The position numbers and the translations under genes were made by a program. From Collinsella aerofaciens (lineage in GTDB: Bacteria > Actinomycetota > Coriobacteriia > Coriobacteriales > Coriobacteriaceae), in the NCBI RefSeq assembly GCF_019131995.1, contig NZ_JAHONA010000001.1, forward strand, positions 1-64,000: a stretch of DNA of 64,000 bases, written 5' to 3'. Numbering within the stretch: the stretch's first letter is position 1; the number at the start of each line of letters is the position of its first letter. Below are positions 17,242-26,313 of this stretch, one piece after another. A model generated the notes under the pieces. It had not been told where the DNA came from. It ran no database searches and was given only the letters and a program-made list of their open reading frames with translations.

Positions 17242-20241
17242 TCGCTCGACCAGCACGCGATTGAGCCGCCCCTCCACCAAGCGCTCGTATAGACGCCGCG
17301 TCTCGGGCTCGGGCACGCCATTGACCTGCTCCCTCAGGTGGTGCATATGCCCGCTGTACAGCTCGACGATATCGCGCCGCCGCCCCGCCGCACTGTAGAC
17401 GCGCATGGCACAACAGCGCACCATATCCTCGCGCGCCGTTTCCTGCCGAAGCCCCGACTCCGCCAGCCAAATCGCCGACTGCAGATCGTTTTCTTCTAGA
17501 GCGGCATTTGCTCCCTTAATCATGCAATCGATGTACTTTGACTGCATAATGCGTCGCATACGTAAAAAGTAGGTGGGATTACAGCCATTGGGAACATACA
17601 GCGGTCCGGCATAAAGCTGCTCAATCTTAAGGCACAGCTCAACTAAATGGGGCCCGCACGCACCCGTGCGATTTCCCAAAACCTCGCGGCTTATCTGGTC
17701 AAACAGCCGTACATCGGTCTTGACGTAGTCGCCGTTGAGTCCGATGCATTCATTTTGGATGAGCACACACGACTTGCCATCCGGCGTCGGTCCCAAAGCC
17801 GACCGCAAGCGCGATATCGTCGAGTACAGGTTGTTGCGGGCGCTATTAAACTCGGCATGGGGCCACAGCTCCATGGCCAGCGTCTCACGATCGACGAGCG
17901 CATCCATGCCCAGCGCAAGCCGCTCGGCAAGCGTCGCCGCCTTCTTGCGACGCCACATTTTGTCCGTGATGGGAAACCCATCGCGCTCGGCGCGAAACGC
18001 ACCAAACATGCGAATCTCGATATGGTCGATGGTATCAACGGCTTCAACCTCGCCGGCCTGGAACAGGCGCTCGCTCTCTCCTTCCAAATCGTCGCGCAGC
18101 GAGTACCGCGACAGCTCGCGCACGGGAAGCTTCTTGCGTATCCTGCCCGCCGGCTCGCCCAGACAATGCATGGCAAGGCGCGCAAAGAGCCGATACGATG
18201 GCTCTAGAATCCCCGCACGATTCATGGACATCCAGGCCGCAAGATCGCTGTCTCGGCCCGCACAGGCCAAATGCAGCGCCACCATCCAGGCCTCCGCTCC
18301 ACCAACCTGCGTCTGGCTTATATCGAGCAACTCCGCTTCCTCGCGCACCGAAACCATCGAGGTGTTACGCAGATATGCCGCGCGCTCCAGCAGCAATGCG
18401 TTATCGCGCATGTACGCAATCGACTCCTCGGCAAGTTTGAGCACTTGGACCGCACGGAACTTTGCATTAACCGGCCGTCCCTCTGCCAGCGACTGCCAGC
18501 CTTCTAGCAACAGCCCAAACAGCTGAATCTGGTTGTCGCGCATGCGCACGGCAAAACGATCGAGCTCGTTGAACGCCGCGTCGTCGGTTACCGGCAAGCC
18601 GGAAAGGAGCCGCCGTGCCGCCAACACCATGCGCACCCAGATAGCCATCGCCTTAAGCCCACGTACGTCGAGCGCCTCCCGCACCACCGTCATCTCGTCG
18701 TCGCGCTCGTCGGTTCCCGCAAACGACCCGTCAAAGAGCTCCACCAGCATGCTATCGGCCCGTATAACAATCCCCGCGATGTCGAGCTCGCAGTCGTAGG
18801 CCTTGCTCGTTTTGAGCTGTTGTAGAACGCCGCCGTCATTTCCCCGCTCGGTCAGACAGCGTTTGACCTCGATATGCGCAGACAACATATCGAGTGCGGT
18901 ATGGGACGTCTCTATTTCTGGCACGGCCAGGTTCGTAGGAAGCCCAAGCCCGTTGTCCCCATAGCAAACAGCCGTCAGTGTCTGGGCCACCCTCCATGAA
19001 ACAGGGTCTATTTCGCAGGCCGCCCGTTCGCCCCCGCGTTCGATGACCGATGCCATATAGCGAGCGAGCTTTGTATTGGACACGCTGACCGCTGCCAGAT
19101 ATACGCCAAGCGCTTCGGCAGGCGTTGGCTCTGGAGCCGGATCGTCGGCATCGATCGTGCCCAGTGCCGCTCGGCAGATATCGGCCCCGTGCCCCGTCAG
19201 AGCCAGATCGACCCCATACTGCCCAGCAAGTTCAAGGACCGCTTCACGGTCCAAAAAGGCGTCCGCCAGGCCCATCGCCGCATCGCATCGGCCCGCCTTA
19301 AGCAAAATCCGGGCCGCCCTCGGAACAAGTTCGGGGCGGACCTCGGCCACCAACTTACGCAAGCGCAAGCGTCCGTTATCCTCCGTGCCCAGACACGTAA
19401 AACTCCGCTCGGCGGGATCCAAGCCAAAGATCGGGTAGTCGCGCACAAAATAGGACTGGTCGACCATCGACAGCCTCACCCCACAGGCCTCGAGTTCTGC
19501 GATATTGCCCTCGCCCATCAAAACCATGAGACATGCCACGCAAAACAGCGCATTATTGTCGAGCGAAGCCAGATCGGCAAGTGCCGCGCCATATACGTTG
19601 ACAATCTCGTTTTCGAGCAGACCGGCTACGTCACCTTGGCCATACAGACCCGTCTGCAATGCCGAAACGAGCTCGGGCACGCCCTGCGTGAGCTGATAAA
19701 AGTCGAGCGATGTGCTGATCGAAAACGCCGATGCCCACGCCGAATACTCATAGGCATGCACCTTAAGCATCTGCGCATTGATCTTAACCGAATCGCCCAG
19801 CCCATGAATCAGCTGACGATTTGAAGGACGGCAGGAAATAAAGACCCCTACCCCCATAGCGCGCAGGCCGCGAATCCTGTCGATGAGGTCTTCGGTATCG
19901 TGCTGATCGAGGTTTGGCACATTATCAATTGCGATAAGGGAGTGCGGTTTGTCTTTGAGTTCTTCGGTAACCACCTCGAGCTGCATAAACACCTCGCGCC
20001 CAGTGGCGCGATCGGCCTCGATAATCCGCACGGGGCCTCGCGTCGGGTCGCATTTAACCTCATGGGTGTACTGCAGCAGCACCGAGGTCTTCCCAAACCC
20101 GTCGGGCGCATAAAGAACCACGATGCCGGCCTTTCGGCCCTTGGCGATAAGCTCATTCATCAAGCGCTCGCGTCGCACCATATAGCCTCCGCCCAGCGGC
20201 ATCAGCTCGAGGTCGTCTATACCGCTCAAATCGTTTACCAT
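17239..20241 (-). CDS. Large ATPase-BTAD (SARP-like) transcriptional regulator
   Basis: A 1000-residue signal-transduction ATPase regulator. An N-terminal P-loop NTPase (APDGFGKTS, 45-53) is followed by a long helical sensor-like middle. A C-terminal winged-helix segment (about 740-830: IEIRMFGAFRAERDG ... WRRKKAATLAERLAL ... LWPHAEFNSARNNLYSTISRLR) precedes a bacterial transcriptional activation domain of TPR type (about 835-990). Activators of this layout (AfsR/SARP-like, MalT-like) use ATP and a ligand to switch DNA binding. Placing the DNA-binding domain near the C-terminus is the reverse of AfsR. No obvious target operon is adjacent; nagB is divergent-distal. The inducer is unknown. Confidence 0.85.
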   Translation of the reverse strand: MVNDLSGIDDLELMPLGGGYMVRRERLMNELIAKGRKAGIVVLYAPDGFGKTSVLLQYTHEVKCDPTRGPVRIIEADRATGREVFMQLEVVTEELKDKPHSLIAIDNVPNLDQHDTEDLIDRIRGLRAMGVGVFISCRPSNRQLIHGLGDSVKINAQMLKVHAYEYSAWASAFSISTSLDFYQLTQGVPELVSALQTGLYGQGDVAGLLENEIVNVYGAALADLASLDNNALFCVACLMVLMGEGNIAELEACGVRLSMVDQSYFVRDYPIFGLDPAERSFTCLGTEDNGRLRLRKLVAEVRPELVPRAARILLKAGRCDAAMGLADAFLDREAVLELAGQYGVDLALTGHGADICRAALGTIDADDPAPEPTPAEALGVYLAAVSVSNTKLARYMASVIERGGERAACEIDPVSWRVAQTLTAVCYGDNGLGLPTNLAVPEIETSHTALDMLSAHIEVKRCLTERGNDGGVLQQLKTSKAYDCELDIAGIVIRADSMLVELFDGSFAGTDERDDEMTVVREALDVRGLKAMAIWVRMVLAARRLLSGLPVTDDAAFNELDRFAVRMRDNQIQLFGLLLEGWQSLAEGRPVNAKFRAVQVLKLAEESIAYMRDNALLLERAAYLRNTSMVSVREEAELLDISQTQVGGAEAWMVALHLACAGRDSDLAAWMSMNRAGILEPSYRLFARLAMHCLGEPAGRIRKKLPVRELSRYSLRDDLEGESERLFQAGEVEAVDTIDHIEIRMFGAFRAERDGFPITDKMWRRKKAATLAERLALGMDALVDRETLAMELWPHAEFNSARNNLYSTISRLRSALGPTPDGKSCVLIQNECIGLNGDYVKTDVRLFDQISREVLGNRTGACGPHLVELCLKIEQLYAGPLYVPNGCNPTYFLRMRRIMQSKYIDCMIKGANAALEENDLQSAIWLAESGLRQETAREDMVRCCAMRVYSAAGRRRDIVELYSGHMHHLREQVNGVPEPETRRLYERLVEGRLNRVLVER

Positions 20242-20630
20242 GCCCGCTCCTCAACTCGACCGTATGGACACTGTAGCCGCAAGACCATACAAGCCGCGCT
20301 ATGAATAGAGCGACCTTGTGTTTTAGGTTGTCTTTTGGTACGCAAGCGGCAAGTTTTTGTACAGCGAGGGCCGATTGTTATTAATCCCCCGACTAATCGG
20401 TCTTTAAGCAGGTAAATGAGCTTGTCAGCTTGTCCCATCTAAGCGGCAGTGTAACGCAAATGAACAAGGTTCAGCTATGTCATTCAACTCGCCTAGCACC
20501 CGCTACCGTCTACGACCTTTTAGTGGCATTTTTGCATAGAATCTGGTATGGAATGAATCAAGCTGTTGGGCATCCGGCATTCGTCAAGCTTGCGGCAAGA
20601 TTTTGGTCAAGCGGGCGGACAGGGATAGCA
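20242..20630. other. Intergenic region upstream of the BTAD regulator
   Basis: About 390 bases without a credible gene. A hairpin CCGATTG / TAATCGG lies near 20371-20400, within the presumed regulator promoter region. Small plus-strand ORFs lack ribosome sites. Confidence 0.45.
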
Positions 20631-20656
20631 AAAAGGCCCCCGCAAAGCGGAGACCT
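20631..20656 (-). terminator. Terminator of nagB
   Basis: AAGGCCCCCGC and GCGGAGACCTT form a stem (20633-20656), followed on the minus strand by TTTTT. Confidence 0.85.
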
Positions 20657-20689
20657 TAGGCAAGGCTATGTCGAGGTGCAGGATTCGCG

Positions 20690-21418
20690 CTACTCGCAGA
20701 GCGAAAGGGCGGCCTCGTCGGCAACGACAACGCAGTTGGTGTGCAGCTGCAGGATCGAAGCCGGGCACGCGGGCGTAACCGGACCATAGCACATGTCATG
20801 CACGGCCTGAGCCTTGGCCTCGCCGTTGGCGACGACCAGGATCATGCGGGCATACATGATGGTCTGGGTACCCATGGTGTAGGCCTGACGGGGGACGTCG
20901 TCGATGCTGTCGAACAGGCGGCTGTTGGCCTGAATGGTGCTCTCGGTGAGGTCGACGCAGTGCGTGCCCTTGGAGAAGTGGTCATCGGGCTCGTTGAAGC
21001 CGATGTGGCCGTTGTTGCCAATGCCGAGCAGCTGCAGATCCGGGTAACCGGCGGCGGCGACGATCTTGTCGTACTCAGAGCAGGCAGCGGCGGCGTCGGG
21101 GTTGGAACCGTCGGGCACATGCGTGTTGTTCAGGTCGATGTTGATATGATCGAAGAAGTTCTCACGCATAAAGTAGTGATAGCTCTGGGGATCGTCGTGC
21201 GAAAGGCCGCGATACTCGTCCAGGTTGTAGGTGCTGACCTCGGCAAAGTCGACGTCGCCCTTCTCGTACCAAGCAGCGAGCTGCTTGTAGGCACCGATCG
21301 GGGTGGAGCCGGTGGCAAGGCCCAGCACGCAGTCGGGCTTGAGAATAACCTGCGCCGAGATGATATTGGCTGCCTTGCGGCTCATATCCTCGTAGTCTTT
21401 AGCTTTAATAATCTTCAT
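20690..21418 (-). CDS. nagB: Glucosamine-6-phosphate deaminase
   Basis: It converts glucosamine-6-P to fructose-6-P and ammonia, feeding amino sugars into glycolysis. The 242-residue protein shows GLATGSTP (33-40), TYNLDEYRGL and the active-site stretch GIGNNGHIGFNEP. The start at 21418 (MKIIKAKDY, with AAAGGACG upstream) matches the family; a longer open frame to 21496 is rejected. Nearby glmM and a PTS EIIA on the same strand fit an amino-sugar neighbourhood, though separate terminator-like hairpins lie between them. There is no sign of the allosteric C-terminal extension of the E. coli enzyme. Confidence 0.96.
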   Translation of the reverse strand: MKIIKAKDYEDMSRKAANIISAQVILKPDCVLGLATGSTPIGAYKQLAAWYEKGDVDFAEVSTYNLDEYRGLSHDDPQSYHYFMRENFFDHINIDLNNTHVPDGSNPDAAAACSEYDKIVAAAGYPDLQLLGIGNNGHIGFNEPDDHFSKGTHCVDLTESTIQANSRLFDSIDDVPRQAYTMGTQTIMYARMILVVANGEAKAQAVHDMCYGPVTPACPASILQLHTNCVVVADEAALSLCE

Positions 21419-21617
21419 TACGCGTCCTTTCTCGTACAAGAGAGGCAAGGCTCCCCTTACAAGCACTTGCCCGCGGCCCGCGTCGGCCGCAACCAACGTG
21501 TGCGGCCACCAGGGCGAGGTCGCGTAATGTATGTGTCTCGTGTCTAGCCGCGTCGAGGCCCCTGCCCGTCCACGGTGACCCGAAGCCTTTTAGCTTCGGA
21601 CAAATCCCATCTTGCCA

Positions 21618-21652
21618 CGGAGGGCGCCCTCTTTCAAGGGCGCCCTCCGTAA
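21618..21652. other. Strong GC hairpin between nagB and the EIIA gene
   Basis: ACGGAGGGCGCCCT pairs perfectly with AGGGCGCCCTCCGT around a short loop. Neither strand has a T run after it, so it is a pausing or RNA-stability hairpin rather than a clear terminator. A smaller stem (CCGAAGC / GCTTCGG) lies at 21581-21600. Confidence 0.5.
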
Positions 21653-21690
21653 ACGTGTTTGAATTGTAGGCTAATGGCCACGTGCACTTG

Positions 21691-22188
21691 CTAGCGCTCG
21701 CGAGCAACGATGAGCTGGTCCATCTCTTCGACATGCACGCCAACGGAGCCCTTGATGCTCGAGAACTCAACGGAGTTGCACACCAAGATGGGAACCGTCA
21801 CATCATAGCCCTCGGCAGCAATTGCCTCGCGATCGAACTCAATGAGCACATCGCCCTTGTGGACGATGTCACCCACTTGCGCATGTACGGTAAAGTGCTT
21901 GCCCTCAAGCTGAACAGTGTCCAAACCAACGTGGATGAGCACGTCCAAGCCATCGACCGTGTTAAGCGCAACAGCGTGTCCCGTGGGAAAAATGGCCTCG
22001 ACCTTGGCATCAGCCGGTGCAATCACACGCGTGCCGGTAGGCTGAATCGCCACGCCCTGGCCCAAAAGGCCGGTGGCAAATGTCTGGTCGTTTACCTCGG
22101 AAAGCGGAATGACGTCGCCCGAGATGGGAGCATCCAGCGTAAGGACTCGACCACGCATACCAAAAGACCTTAGGACTTTAGTGAACAT
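21691..22188 (-). CDS. PTS glucose-type EIIA protein
   Basis: This soluble phosphocarrier relays phosphate from HPr to an EIIB domain of a sugar transporter. The 165-residue single-domain protein has APISGDVIPL, the paired histidines H71 (PTGHAVAL) and H86 (VLIHVGLDTVQL; the phosphorylated one), and HVEEMDQLI at the end, all typical of EIIA-Glc/Crr. The ATG at 22188 follows GGGGGAG. With no EIIBC gene nearby it must serve a transporter encoded elsewhere, possibly for N-acetylglucosamine given nagB and glmM. Confidence 0.92.
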   Translation of the reverse strand: MFTKVLRSFGMRGRVLTLDAPISGDVIPLSEVNDQTFATGLLGQGVAIQPTGTRVIAPADAKVEAIFPTGHAVALNTVDGLDVLIHVGLDTVQLEGKHFTVHAQVGDIVHKGDVLIEFDREAIAAEGYDVTVPILVCNSVEFSSIKGSVGVHVEEMDQLIVARER

Positions 22189-22259
22189 GCTCCCCCTCGG
22201 ACATACCAATCGACCAAAATAGCCTTAACAGTTTACCACTTGGCACTCGTTTTTGACCA

Positions 22260-23597
22260 TTAGGGAAGTTCGCGCTTGACAACCTCGACGATGTCGTCGA
22301 CAACGCGCTGGGTCAGCTCGTGCGTCTCGGCCTCGGCCATAACGCGGACCAGCGGCTCGGTACCGCTCGGACGTACCAGAATGCGGCCGCGGCCGTCAAG
22401 CTCCTTCTCGGCAGCAGCGACGGCATCCCAGATGGGCTGGCAATCGTCCAGGCCGGCCTTGTTGTCGGAATGCACGTTGACGAGTACCTGCGGGTACTTC
22501 TTCATGATGCCGGCAAGATCGGTGAGGGTACGACCGGTGCGCTTGAGCACGGCCAGCAGCTGCAGAGCCGTCACCAGACCGTCACCGGTGGTGTTGTGCT
22601 CCAGGAAGATGATGTGGCCGGACTGCTCGCCGCCGATGACGGCGCCATCCGCGAGCATACGCTCCAGAACGTAGCGGTCGCCCACGGCGGTCTGAACCAT
22701 CTCGAAGCCCTGCTCCTTCATAGCGATGGAGAAGCCCAGGTTGCACATGACGGTCGAGACGATCTCGGAGTTGGCGAGCTTGCCGCGGGCGGCGAGGTCA
22801 GAACCGCAGATAGCCAGGATGTAGTCACCGTCGATCTCATTGCCCTCGCTGTCCACGAACAGCACGCGATCGGCGTCGCCGTCGTGGGCCAGACCGATAT
22901 CGGCGTGGGTGCGCAGCACGAGCTCGCGCAGGGGCTCAAGGTGAGTGGAGCCGCACTCAACGTTAATGTCAGTGCCGCAGTAATCGGTGTTGATAGCGTG
23001 CACCGTGGCGCCCAGGCGCTGCAGCGCGGCGGGCGTAGTCTGGCAGGAAGCGCCGTGGCCGCAGTCGACGGCAACGACTAGGCCATCGAGCCTCAGGCCG
23101 TCGAGCGTATCGATGGCATGATCGACATATGCCTTGCGGGCGTCCTTCATCTTGATGATGTGACCCACGCCGGCACCGGTCGGAAGCGTGTCGGCAGCCA
23201 TGGCCTCCTCGGACATGACCCAGGCGCTGATCTCTTCCTCGACAGCGTCGGGAAGCTTCATGCCCTTGCGGCTAAAGAACTTGATGCCGTTGAACTCCGG
23301 CGGATTGTGCGAAGCGGAGATGACGATGCCGCCGTCGAGCTCATTCTGGACGGTGAGCAGCGCCACGGCCGGCGTGGGGATGACGCCGCAGCAGTGCGGG
23401 CGGCCGCCCTCGGCCATAATGCCGGCGGTCAGAGCGCTCTCGAGCATGGTGCCCGAAAGACGCGTGTCGCGGCCGATGCAGATGTCCGGACCAAGGAACT
23501 TGGTCGCCGCGCGGCCCAGGCGAAACGCGAGGTCGCACGAGAGGTCGGCATTGGCGACGCCACGGACGCCGTCGGTACCGAAGATGTTCTGGGGCAT
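22260..23597 (-). CDS. glmM: Phosphoglucosamine mutase
   Basis: GlmM interconverts glucosamine-6-P and glucosamine-1-P for peptidoglycan precursor synthesis. The 445-residue length is standard. It begins FGTDGVRGVAN, has the phosphoserine loop ISASHNPPEFNGIKFF (S96), the metal loop DGDADR, and the sugar-phosphate loop RPSGTEPLVRVM near the C-terminus. AAGGAG precedes the ATG. It lies downstream of rplM-rpsI on the same strand, beyond a terminator. Confidence 0.97.
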   Translation of the reverse strand: MPQNIFGTDGVRGVANADLSCDLAFRLGRAATKFLGPDICIGRDTRLSGTMLESALTAGIMAEGGRPHCCGVIPTPAVALLTVQNELDGGIVISASHNPPEFNGIKFFSRKGMKLPDAVEEEISAWVMSEEAMAADTLPTGAGVGHIIKMKDARKAYVDHAIDTLDGLRLDGLVVAVDCGHGASCQTTPAALQRLGATVHAINTDYCGTDINVECGSTHLEPLRELVLRTHADIGLAHDGDADRVLFVDSEGNEIDGDYILAICGSDLAARGKLANSEIVSTVMCNLGFSIAMKEQGFEMVQTAVGDRYVLERMLADGAVIGGEQSGHIIFLEHNTTGDGLVTALQLLAVLKRTGRTLTDLAGIMKKYPQVLVNVHSDNKAGLDDCQPIWDAVAAAEKELDGRGRILVRPSGTEPLVRVMAEAETHELTQRVVDDIVEVVKRELP

Positions 23598-23652
23598 AGG
23601 ATCGCTCCTTCCCTAGCAGGCGATATACAACCGCCCACCCTAGTCGAAAAAG

Positions 23653-23692
23653 AAAAGCGGGACCCGCCGAGGAATCGGCAGGCCCCGCTTGT
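23653..23692 (-). terminator. Terminator of the rplM-rpsI operon
   Basis: A GC-rich stem (AAGCGGGACC ... GGCCCCGCTT with inner TGCCGA / TCGGCA-type pairing, 23655-23690) is followed on the minus strand by TTTCTTTTTC. Confidence 0.88.
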
Positions 23693-23720
23693 ACATTGTA
23701 TCTCGAAAGGAGATAAAACC

Positions 23721-24116
23721 TTAGCGCTTGGAGAACTGGGGAGCGCGGCGGGCCTTCTTGAGACCGTACTTCTTGCGCTCGACCACGCGAGCATCGCGCG
23801 TAAGGAAACCGGCCTTCTTGAGGTCAGCACGGTAGTCGCCAGCGTTCAGAAGAGCGCGAGCGATGCCCAGACGCAGAGCGCCGGACTGACCGGAGATGCC
23901 GCCGCCATCGCACAGAGCGATAACGTCGAACTGACCGGCGGTGTCGGTCACCTTGAAGGGAGCAAGGGCGTTCTCAACGAGCTGATGACGGCCGAAATAC
24001 TGCTCGGCGTCACGCTTGTTGATGGTCACCTTGCCGGTGCCGGGGACGAGACGGACGCGGGCGACGGCGTTCTTACGACGGCCGGTACCCTGGTAGACAA
24101 CGGTGTTCTCAGCCAT
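23721..24116 (-). CDS. rpsI: 30S ribosomal protein S9
   Basis: Standard-length S9 (131 residues) with [14 protein letters not shown] near the N-terminus and the basic tail [10 protein letters not shown] that reaches the ribosomal P site. It follows rplM by two bases, the universal L13-S9 pairing. Confidence 0.98.
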   Translation of the reverse strand: MAENTVVYQGTGRRKNAVARVRLVPGTGKVTINKRDAEQYFGRHQLVENALAPFKVTDTAGQFDVIALCDGGGISGQSGALRLGIARALLNAGDYRADLKKAGFLTRDARVVERKKYGLKKARRAPQFSKR

Positions 24117-24118
24117 CT

Positions 24119-24562
24119 TTAAGCCTCCAGCTCAATCTTCGTGGGGTTCTGGGCAGCATGCGGATGCTCGGCACCAGCGTAGACCTTAAGCTTGGTCATC
24201 TGGGCACGGCCGAGGGTGGTCTTGGGCAGCATACCGCGAACGGCGCGCTCGATAACCTTCTCCGGGTGCTTCTCCATAGCCTGGCGGAAGCTCTCAGCCT
24301 TGAGGCCGCCGTTGTAGCCGCTGTGGCGATAATAGGTCTTCGTGTCGGCCTTGTTACCGGTAAGCTGGACCTTATCGGCGTTGATGACGACAACGAAGTC
24401 GCCGCAGTCGCTGTTGGGCGTGAACTGGGGCTTGTTCTTACCGCGCAGGATCATTGCGATCTGGGTGGCAAGACGGCCCAGGACAGCACCATCGGCGTCG
24501 ACGAGAACCCAGTTGCGCTGGACCTCGCCCTGCTTGGCGTAGTGAGTCGATTTCGAAATCAC
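24119..24562 (-). CDS. rplM: 50S ribosomal protein L13
   Basis: The 147-residue product is typical L13: [47 protein letters not shown] and [11 protein letters not shown]. It begins with GTG at 24562, supported by GGAGGAG five bases upstream. It is the first gene of the L13-S9 operon; the 190 bases upstream are AT-richer and must hold the promoter. Confidence 0.98.
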   Translation of the reverse strand: MISKSTHYAKQGEVQRNWVLVDADGAVLGRLATQIAMILRGKNKPQFTPNSDCGDFVVVINADKVQLTGNKADTKTYYRHSGYNGGLKAESFRQAMEKHPEKVIERAVRGMLPKTTLGRAQMTKLKVYAGAEHPHAAQNPTKIELEA

Positions 24563-24755
24563 TTAGACTCCTCCATGTACAGTACGTGTTGTTACAGAGA
24601 TTCACGGGGCTCTGCAAGTAACCCGTCCATATTACCCCGCTCGCCGTACGAGTCAACAGGTATTTTGGCTCCGACCAGAGTTTCTGCACATGTCATCCAC
24701 GAGCCGTGATTTTCCAGCTCTTTAGCTGTTGTCATTTTTTGAGGGTTCGCCGTCG

Positions 24756-25634
24756 CTAGCGCTCAACGAACTCTTGGATTTCCGCGAGCAGGCGCTTTGC
24801 CTCCTGACGACCCTGGATATACAGGTCCAAAAGCTTTGCCGAATCGTGCTCGACATGGCCGACCTCGACCGGCTTTTGCGGAGCGACGACCAGCGCGCGG
24901 CCCTCGCGCTCATACTTCCACAGATGCATGCGCTGGATGTTATAGCGGTCATGGCGCGTCTCGATGGCCTCGAGCAGGTAGGGGTAGTCGGCATAACGCG
25001 CACGCGCGGCCGGCATAAACTCGTAAGGCTTCTTTTCGTACGAACGGTCCTGCGTGACGATGACGACCGCACGGTCGAAGCCCGCCTCCTCAAGCACGTG
25101 CTCGATAGGAACCGAATCGGCCACACCGCCGTCGACGTATTTGTGCCCGTCGATCTCGACCGGCGGCGTCACCAGCGGCAACGAGGTCGAAGCACGCACG
25201 GCATCGAGGTCGAGCACGGCGCTTTTGACCGGCAGGTAGGCAGCAGTTCCAAAGAGCATGTCCGTCGCGACGGCATACATATCGATGGGACTCGCGTCGA
25301 AGGTCTCGTTGTCAAAGGGGTCCAGGCGGTCCTGGACGTCGTTGAAGATAAAGTCGTAGCCCACGATAGAGCCCGTGGACGCAAACGACGCGGCGCCCAT
25401 GTAGCGGTTGTCATTGCAAAAGGTCAAATTGACTCGGTTGGTGCGGCCGATCTGGTGCGACTTGTAGTTGACGCCGTTGAGGGCGCCGGCCGATACGCCG
25501 TACACCGCCGGGATCTCGACGCCGGCCTCCATGAGGACGTCGAGCACGCCCGCGGTAAACTGCCCGCGAAAACTACCGCCCTCCAGGACGAGCGCGACCT
25601 TGCCAGCGTTTTTCGCCTTATCTTCTGCAGTCAT
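24756..25634 (-). CDS. Patatin-like phospholipase family protein
   Basis: The 292-residue putative lipid acyl hydrolase has the serine-aspartate dyad of the patatin fold. The oxyanion loop LEGGSFRGQFTAGVLD is followed by the nucleophile elbow GVSAG (46-50, S48) and the DGG motif in KYVDGGVADSVP. It resembles the bacterial RssA/YjjU-like group with a C-terminal helical extension. There is no signal peptide, so it is likely cytoplasmic or membrane-peripheral. The substrate is unknown. The start follows AGGAGG. The gene is alone, with a tandem repeat array immediately upstream. Confidence 0.9.
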   Translation of the reverse strand: MTAEDKAKNAGKVALVLEGGSFRGQFTAGVLDVLMEAGVEIPAVYGVSAGALNGVNYKSHQIGRTNRVNLTFCNDNRYMGAASFASTGSIVGYDFIFNDVQDRLDPFDNETFDASPIDMYAVATDMLFGTAAYLPVKSAVLDLDAVRASTSLPLVTPPVEIDGHKYVDGGVADSVPIEHVLEEAGFDRAVVIVTQDRSYEKKPYEFMPAARARYADYPYLLEAIETRHDRYNIQRMHLWKYEREGRALVVAPQKPVEVGHVEHDSAKLLDLYIQGRQEAKRLLAEIQEFVER

Positions 25635-25721
25635 ATTGACCTCCTGCGATTGCGTTTTGGCCTTCTTCTACCCAGTTTTGGGATGGCGAGCGCACGGGTT
25701 TTTCGAGGCGGCAGGTGAAGC

Positions 25722-25988
25722 GGAAAGTGTGTCCCAGTTTGAGGCGGGATTCCGGGATGCGCTTTCCGCTTGGACCGCCGCTGGGAAAGCGCGTCCCGTT
25801 CTGAGCGCGGATTCCGGGATGAACTTTCCGCCAACAACCCATCCGGAAAATGCATCCCATTCTGAGCCGATATTCTGGGATGCAGCTTCCGCTTGAGGCG
25901 CCATCCGGAAACTACGTCCCAGTCTGAATGCGGATTCCGGGACGCGCTTTCCGCCTGGGCTGCCATCGGGAAAGCGTGTCCCGGTCTG
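25722..25988. repeat. 61-62-bp tandem repeat array (4.3 units)
   Basis: Units begin at 25722, 25784, 25845, 25907 and 25969 (last partial). Each starts GGAAAGCGYRTCCC and carries GGGATGCGCTTTCC about 30 bases later, so every unit can fold back on itself. Units are imperfect copies, which argues for an old array rather than a recent assembly duplication. Confidence 0.85.
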
Positions 25989-25998
25989 CGTTGCCAAG

Positions 25999-26258
25999 GC
26001 GTTTTCTTTACGGCCGCGCCCTGCATAGAGTTCGATTCTCCGCGGTTGGGGGAATCCGTTGATGGGTTGAAACCGGGGCAAGACGCCCGATCGGCATCGC
26101 ATCTATATCTGGCTGAAGCATTGCGCGGAGAATCCGCGTATTTACTTCGCAAATACGCACCGGCTTCGGCCGCCTACCGGCGTCCTCGCCCGCGGGCTAA
26201 AAACGCTTACGCGTTTTCTTTACGCCCGCGCCCTGCACAGAGTTCGATTCTCCGCGGT
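25999..26258 (+). repeat. 48-bp direct repeats with a tmRNA T-arm sequence
   Basis: Copies at 25999-26046 and 26211-26258 match at 46 of 48 positions. Each ends with GAGTTCGATTCTCCGCGG, whose first 17 bases are the T-arm of the nearby tmRNA, but in the opposite orientation to that gene. They bracket about 165 bases of hairpin-rich DNA. Confidence 0.8.
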
Positions 26259-26267
26259 ACGGACTAG

Positions 26268-26305
26268 AAATAAAAAGACAGGCAGATACGAATATCTACC
26301 TGTCT
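26268..26305 (-). terminator. Terminator of tmRNA
   Basis: GACAGGCAGATA pairs with TATCTACCTGTC around CGAA. The minus strand then reads TTTTTATTT. Confidence 0.92.
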
Positions 26306-26313
26306 GTTGCTTA

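Larger units (their letters stand above)
25635..26267. other. Non-coding repeat region between patatin gene and tmRNA
   Basis: It contains a 61-62-bp tandem array, two 48-bp direct repeats and several hairpins (GCGGAGAATCCGC and GTATTTACTTCGCAAATAC near 26127-26157). Open frames through it encode only the repeat periodicity and have no ribosome sites. Confidence 0.6.

Noticed and set aside
25722-25988. CRISPR array
   Set aside because: Repeats of 61-62 bp directly abut without unique spacers and no cas genes are near.
25631-26152. 173-codon minus frame upstream of the patatin gene
   Set aside because: Its translation only reflects the 61-bp DNA repeat (SRNP...GxHFP periodicity), with no ribosome site and a length not a multiple of the repeat.
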